This document shows positions 32,373 to 33,369 of a stretch of 33,369 nt of DNA, piece by piece; the first letter of the stretch is position 1; every line of letters begins with the position of its first letter. The notes under the pieces are model-generated. The model was not told where the DNA came from and ran no database searches. It saw only the letters and a list, made by a program, of their open reading frames with translations. The stretch covers positions 118,196 through 151,564 of the forward strand of contig DHRK01000069.1 of the NCBI GenBank assembly GCA_002410325.1, given 5' to 3'. The position numbers were made by a program, and so were the translations under genes. The DNA is from Syntrophomonas sp. UBA5314 (GTDB lineage: Bacteria; Bacillota; Syntrophomonadia; Syntrophomonadales; Syntrophomonadaceae).

Positions 32373-33170
32373 TTACAATAGATTATCCATTCCGTAAACC
32401 AATCCTTTGATTTCTTTCATCTTTTTGATTACCATGATAACTCCCGGCATAAAACCGACTCGATCGTAGGAATCATGCCTTATGGTGAGGCTCTGGCCCA
32501 ATCCGCCAAAAATCACTTCCTGGTGAGCCACAAATCCAGGTAATCGGACGCTGTGAATGCGCACTGCGTCCGCATCTCCCCCTCGACAACCCGGTATTTT
32601 TTCTATTTCTCGAATGCCGCTGGGTACACGGGCAGACCGGGCCTCGTTTATAAGCTCAGCGGTTTTTATCGAAGTACCGGAAGGCGAATCGAGCTTTTGC
32701 GGGTGGTGCAGTTCAATAATTTCCACATCAGGGAAATAGCGCGCCGCTTCCCGGGCAAATTTCATCATTAAAACGGCTCCTATGGCAAAATTAGGAATAA
32801 CCGCCACCCCAACTCCCTTGCTGAGAGCCAATTGATCAAGCTGTTTCAACTCCGCATCGCTCAGACCGGTGGTCCCCACCACACATGAAACCCCCATTTT
32901 TAAAAAGCTGCGGATGCTGTCAAAAACCGATTGAGGACTGGTAAAATCTATGATCAGAGCCGGGCGGGTAAGCTCAATAAGTTTTTCCGCATCGTTTTCA
33001 ATGATCATATCCAGCTGGCTGTCACCTATTATATACCCAATGCTTTCTCCTCGGGACCTGATATCAGCCATTCCAACCAGTTCCAGTTCCGGTTCATTAA
33101 GCACCGCCTTTACCGTTTCGCTGCCCATTTTCCCCAGGGCTCCATTTACCACTACCTTGATTTTTTCCAT
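32373..33170 (-). CDS. dapB: 4-Hydroxy-tetrahydrodipicolinate reductase
   Basis: Reduces the DapA product to tetrahydrodipicolinate in DAP/lysine synthesis. The 265-residue protein has the nucleotide motif NGALGKMG (9-16), DFTSPQS and VVGTTG, then the active-site sequence ELHHPQKLDSPSGT, all family hallmarks. The ATG follows GGGGAGG. A terminator separates it from dpaA. An inverted repeat and a possible promoter lie upstream, inside what may be the end of another gene 20 bases away. Confidence 0.96.
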   Translation of the reverse strand: MEKIKVVVNGALGKMGSETVKAVLNEPELELVGMADIRSRGESIGYIIGDSQLDMIIENDAEKLIELTRPALIIDFTSPQSVFDSIRSFLKMGVSCVVGTTGLSDAELKQLDQLALSKGVGVAVIPNFAIGAVLMMKFAREAARYFPDVEIIELHHPQKLDSPSGTSIKTAELINEARSARVPSGIREIEKIPGCRGGDADAVRIHSVRLPGFVAHQEVIFGGLGQSLTIRHDSYDRVGFMPGVIMVIKKMKEIKGLVYGMDNLL

Positions 33171-33190
33171 ACCTTTACCTCCCCGTTTCC

Positions 33191-33369
33191 TTAGAAAATA
33201 GTTTTAACTATTTCCCTAGCCAAGTCAAGAACCCGCCTGGGCATGCGGGAATTGCTCGCGACCTGTCGTTTTACCCGGCAACCGTTCGCTGTGGGGCGGG
33301 CAGCAAGCAGATTAAGCAAACCAAGCAGGGAGGCAAGTAAAGGTGGGCTAGTACAACATTCGGTATATT
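33191..33369 (-). CDS. Possible 3' end of an upstream gene, cut by the window edge
   Basis: Reading the minus strand from 33367, 58 codons stay open until TAA at 33193-33191, 20 bases before dapB. The C-terminal part (RMPRRVLDLAREIVKTIF) looks like a real helix, and the gap is typical of an operon. I do not recognise the protein. The first codons fall in the sequence shared with the other window end and may not belong to it. Against it, the stretch is short and leucine- and cysteine-rich at its start, so it could be intergenic. Confidence 0.35.
   Translation of the reverse strand, partial: YTECCTSPPLLASLLGLLNLLAARPTANGCRVKRQVASNSRMPRRVLDLAREIVKTIF
33196..33213. promoter_or_regulatory. Perfect 18-base inverted repeat upstream of dapB, possible operator
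   Basis: AAATAGTT and AACTATTT with a TT centre, 26-43 bases before the dapB ATG. On the minus strand TTGACT lies just upstream and TAAAAC (16 bases on) lies within the repeat, so a repressor here could control dapB. Confidence 0.4.

Noticed and set aside
1..33369. CRISPR arrays, insertion sequences, prophage genes, tRNA or rRNA genes
   Set aside because: I saw no regularly spaced repeats, transposase or phage proteins, cloverleaf-like sequences or rRNA motifs.

Overview
The window looks like a chromosomal piece of a spore-forming Gram-positive bacterium of the class Clostridia. Three things point there. The block recA, rny, ymdB, spoVS with cinA and pgsA upstream is arranged as in Bacillus and Clostridia. 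The dipicolinate synthase pair dpaA/dpaB sits among the diaminopimelate (DAP) genes. SpoIIIE, TepA, a YlzJ-like protein and SpoVS are all present. A Syntrophomonas-like lineage is my guess from memory of gene content, not something I can show. Nearly every gene lies on the minus strand, so transcription runs from high to low coordinates. Almost half of the genes appear to start with GTG or TTG.

Layout, right to left in the direction of transcription. 33193-27440 is the DAP/lysine/dipicolinate block: a possible 3' gene fragment, dapB and its terminator, then dpaA-dpaB behind a sigma-K-like promoter, then asd-dapG-dapA behind a sigma-A-like promoter. 27223-24463 holds rnj (RNase J), tepA and ylzJ. 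23038-24502 is the only plus-strand unit, a PadR regulator translationally coupled to an alpha/beta hydrolase, with a perfect PadR-type operator. 22748-16781 is a run of spoIIIE, a winged-helix/degenerate PfkB regulator, a RodZ-like gene, rimO and pgsA. 16628-14455 holds an unknown membrane-anchored protein and a short FtsH-like AAA/M41 protease. 14112-11191 is cinA-thpR-recA, with a consensus promoter and a LexA box at recA. 11194-10885 is a gene-free stretch that looks like a structured RNA with its own promoter and terminator, just upstream of rny. 10845-7975 is rny-ymdB-spoVS, with a sigma-H-like promoter for spoVS. 7871-1 holds an M19 dipeptidase, a PHP phosphoesterase, a LysM/NlpC-P60 cell-wall hydrolase with a small unknown partner, a diverged uracil-DNA-glycosylase-like Fe-S protein, a calcium-type P-type ATPase and dapF, which runs off the left edge.

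The genes cover cell-wall precursor supply (DAP), spore dipicolinate, chromosome translocation, RNA decay (RNases Y and J) and DNA repair. The most unusual item is the unassigned structured RNA between recA and rny. Its closing stem shares bases with the terminator, so it may act as an attenuator on RNase Y. Other points of interest are the near-identical inverted 21-bp sequences at the two window ends, the UDG-like protein without its catalytic motif, the kinase-derived regulator without its catalytic motif, and the inserted PadR/hydrolase cassette whose end overlaps ylzJ.
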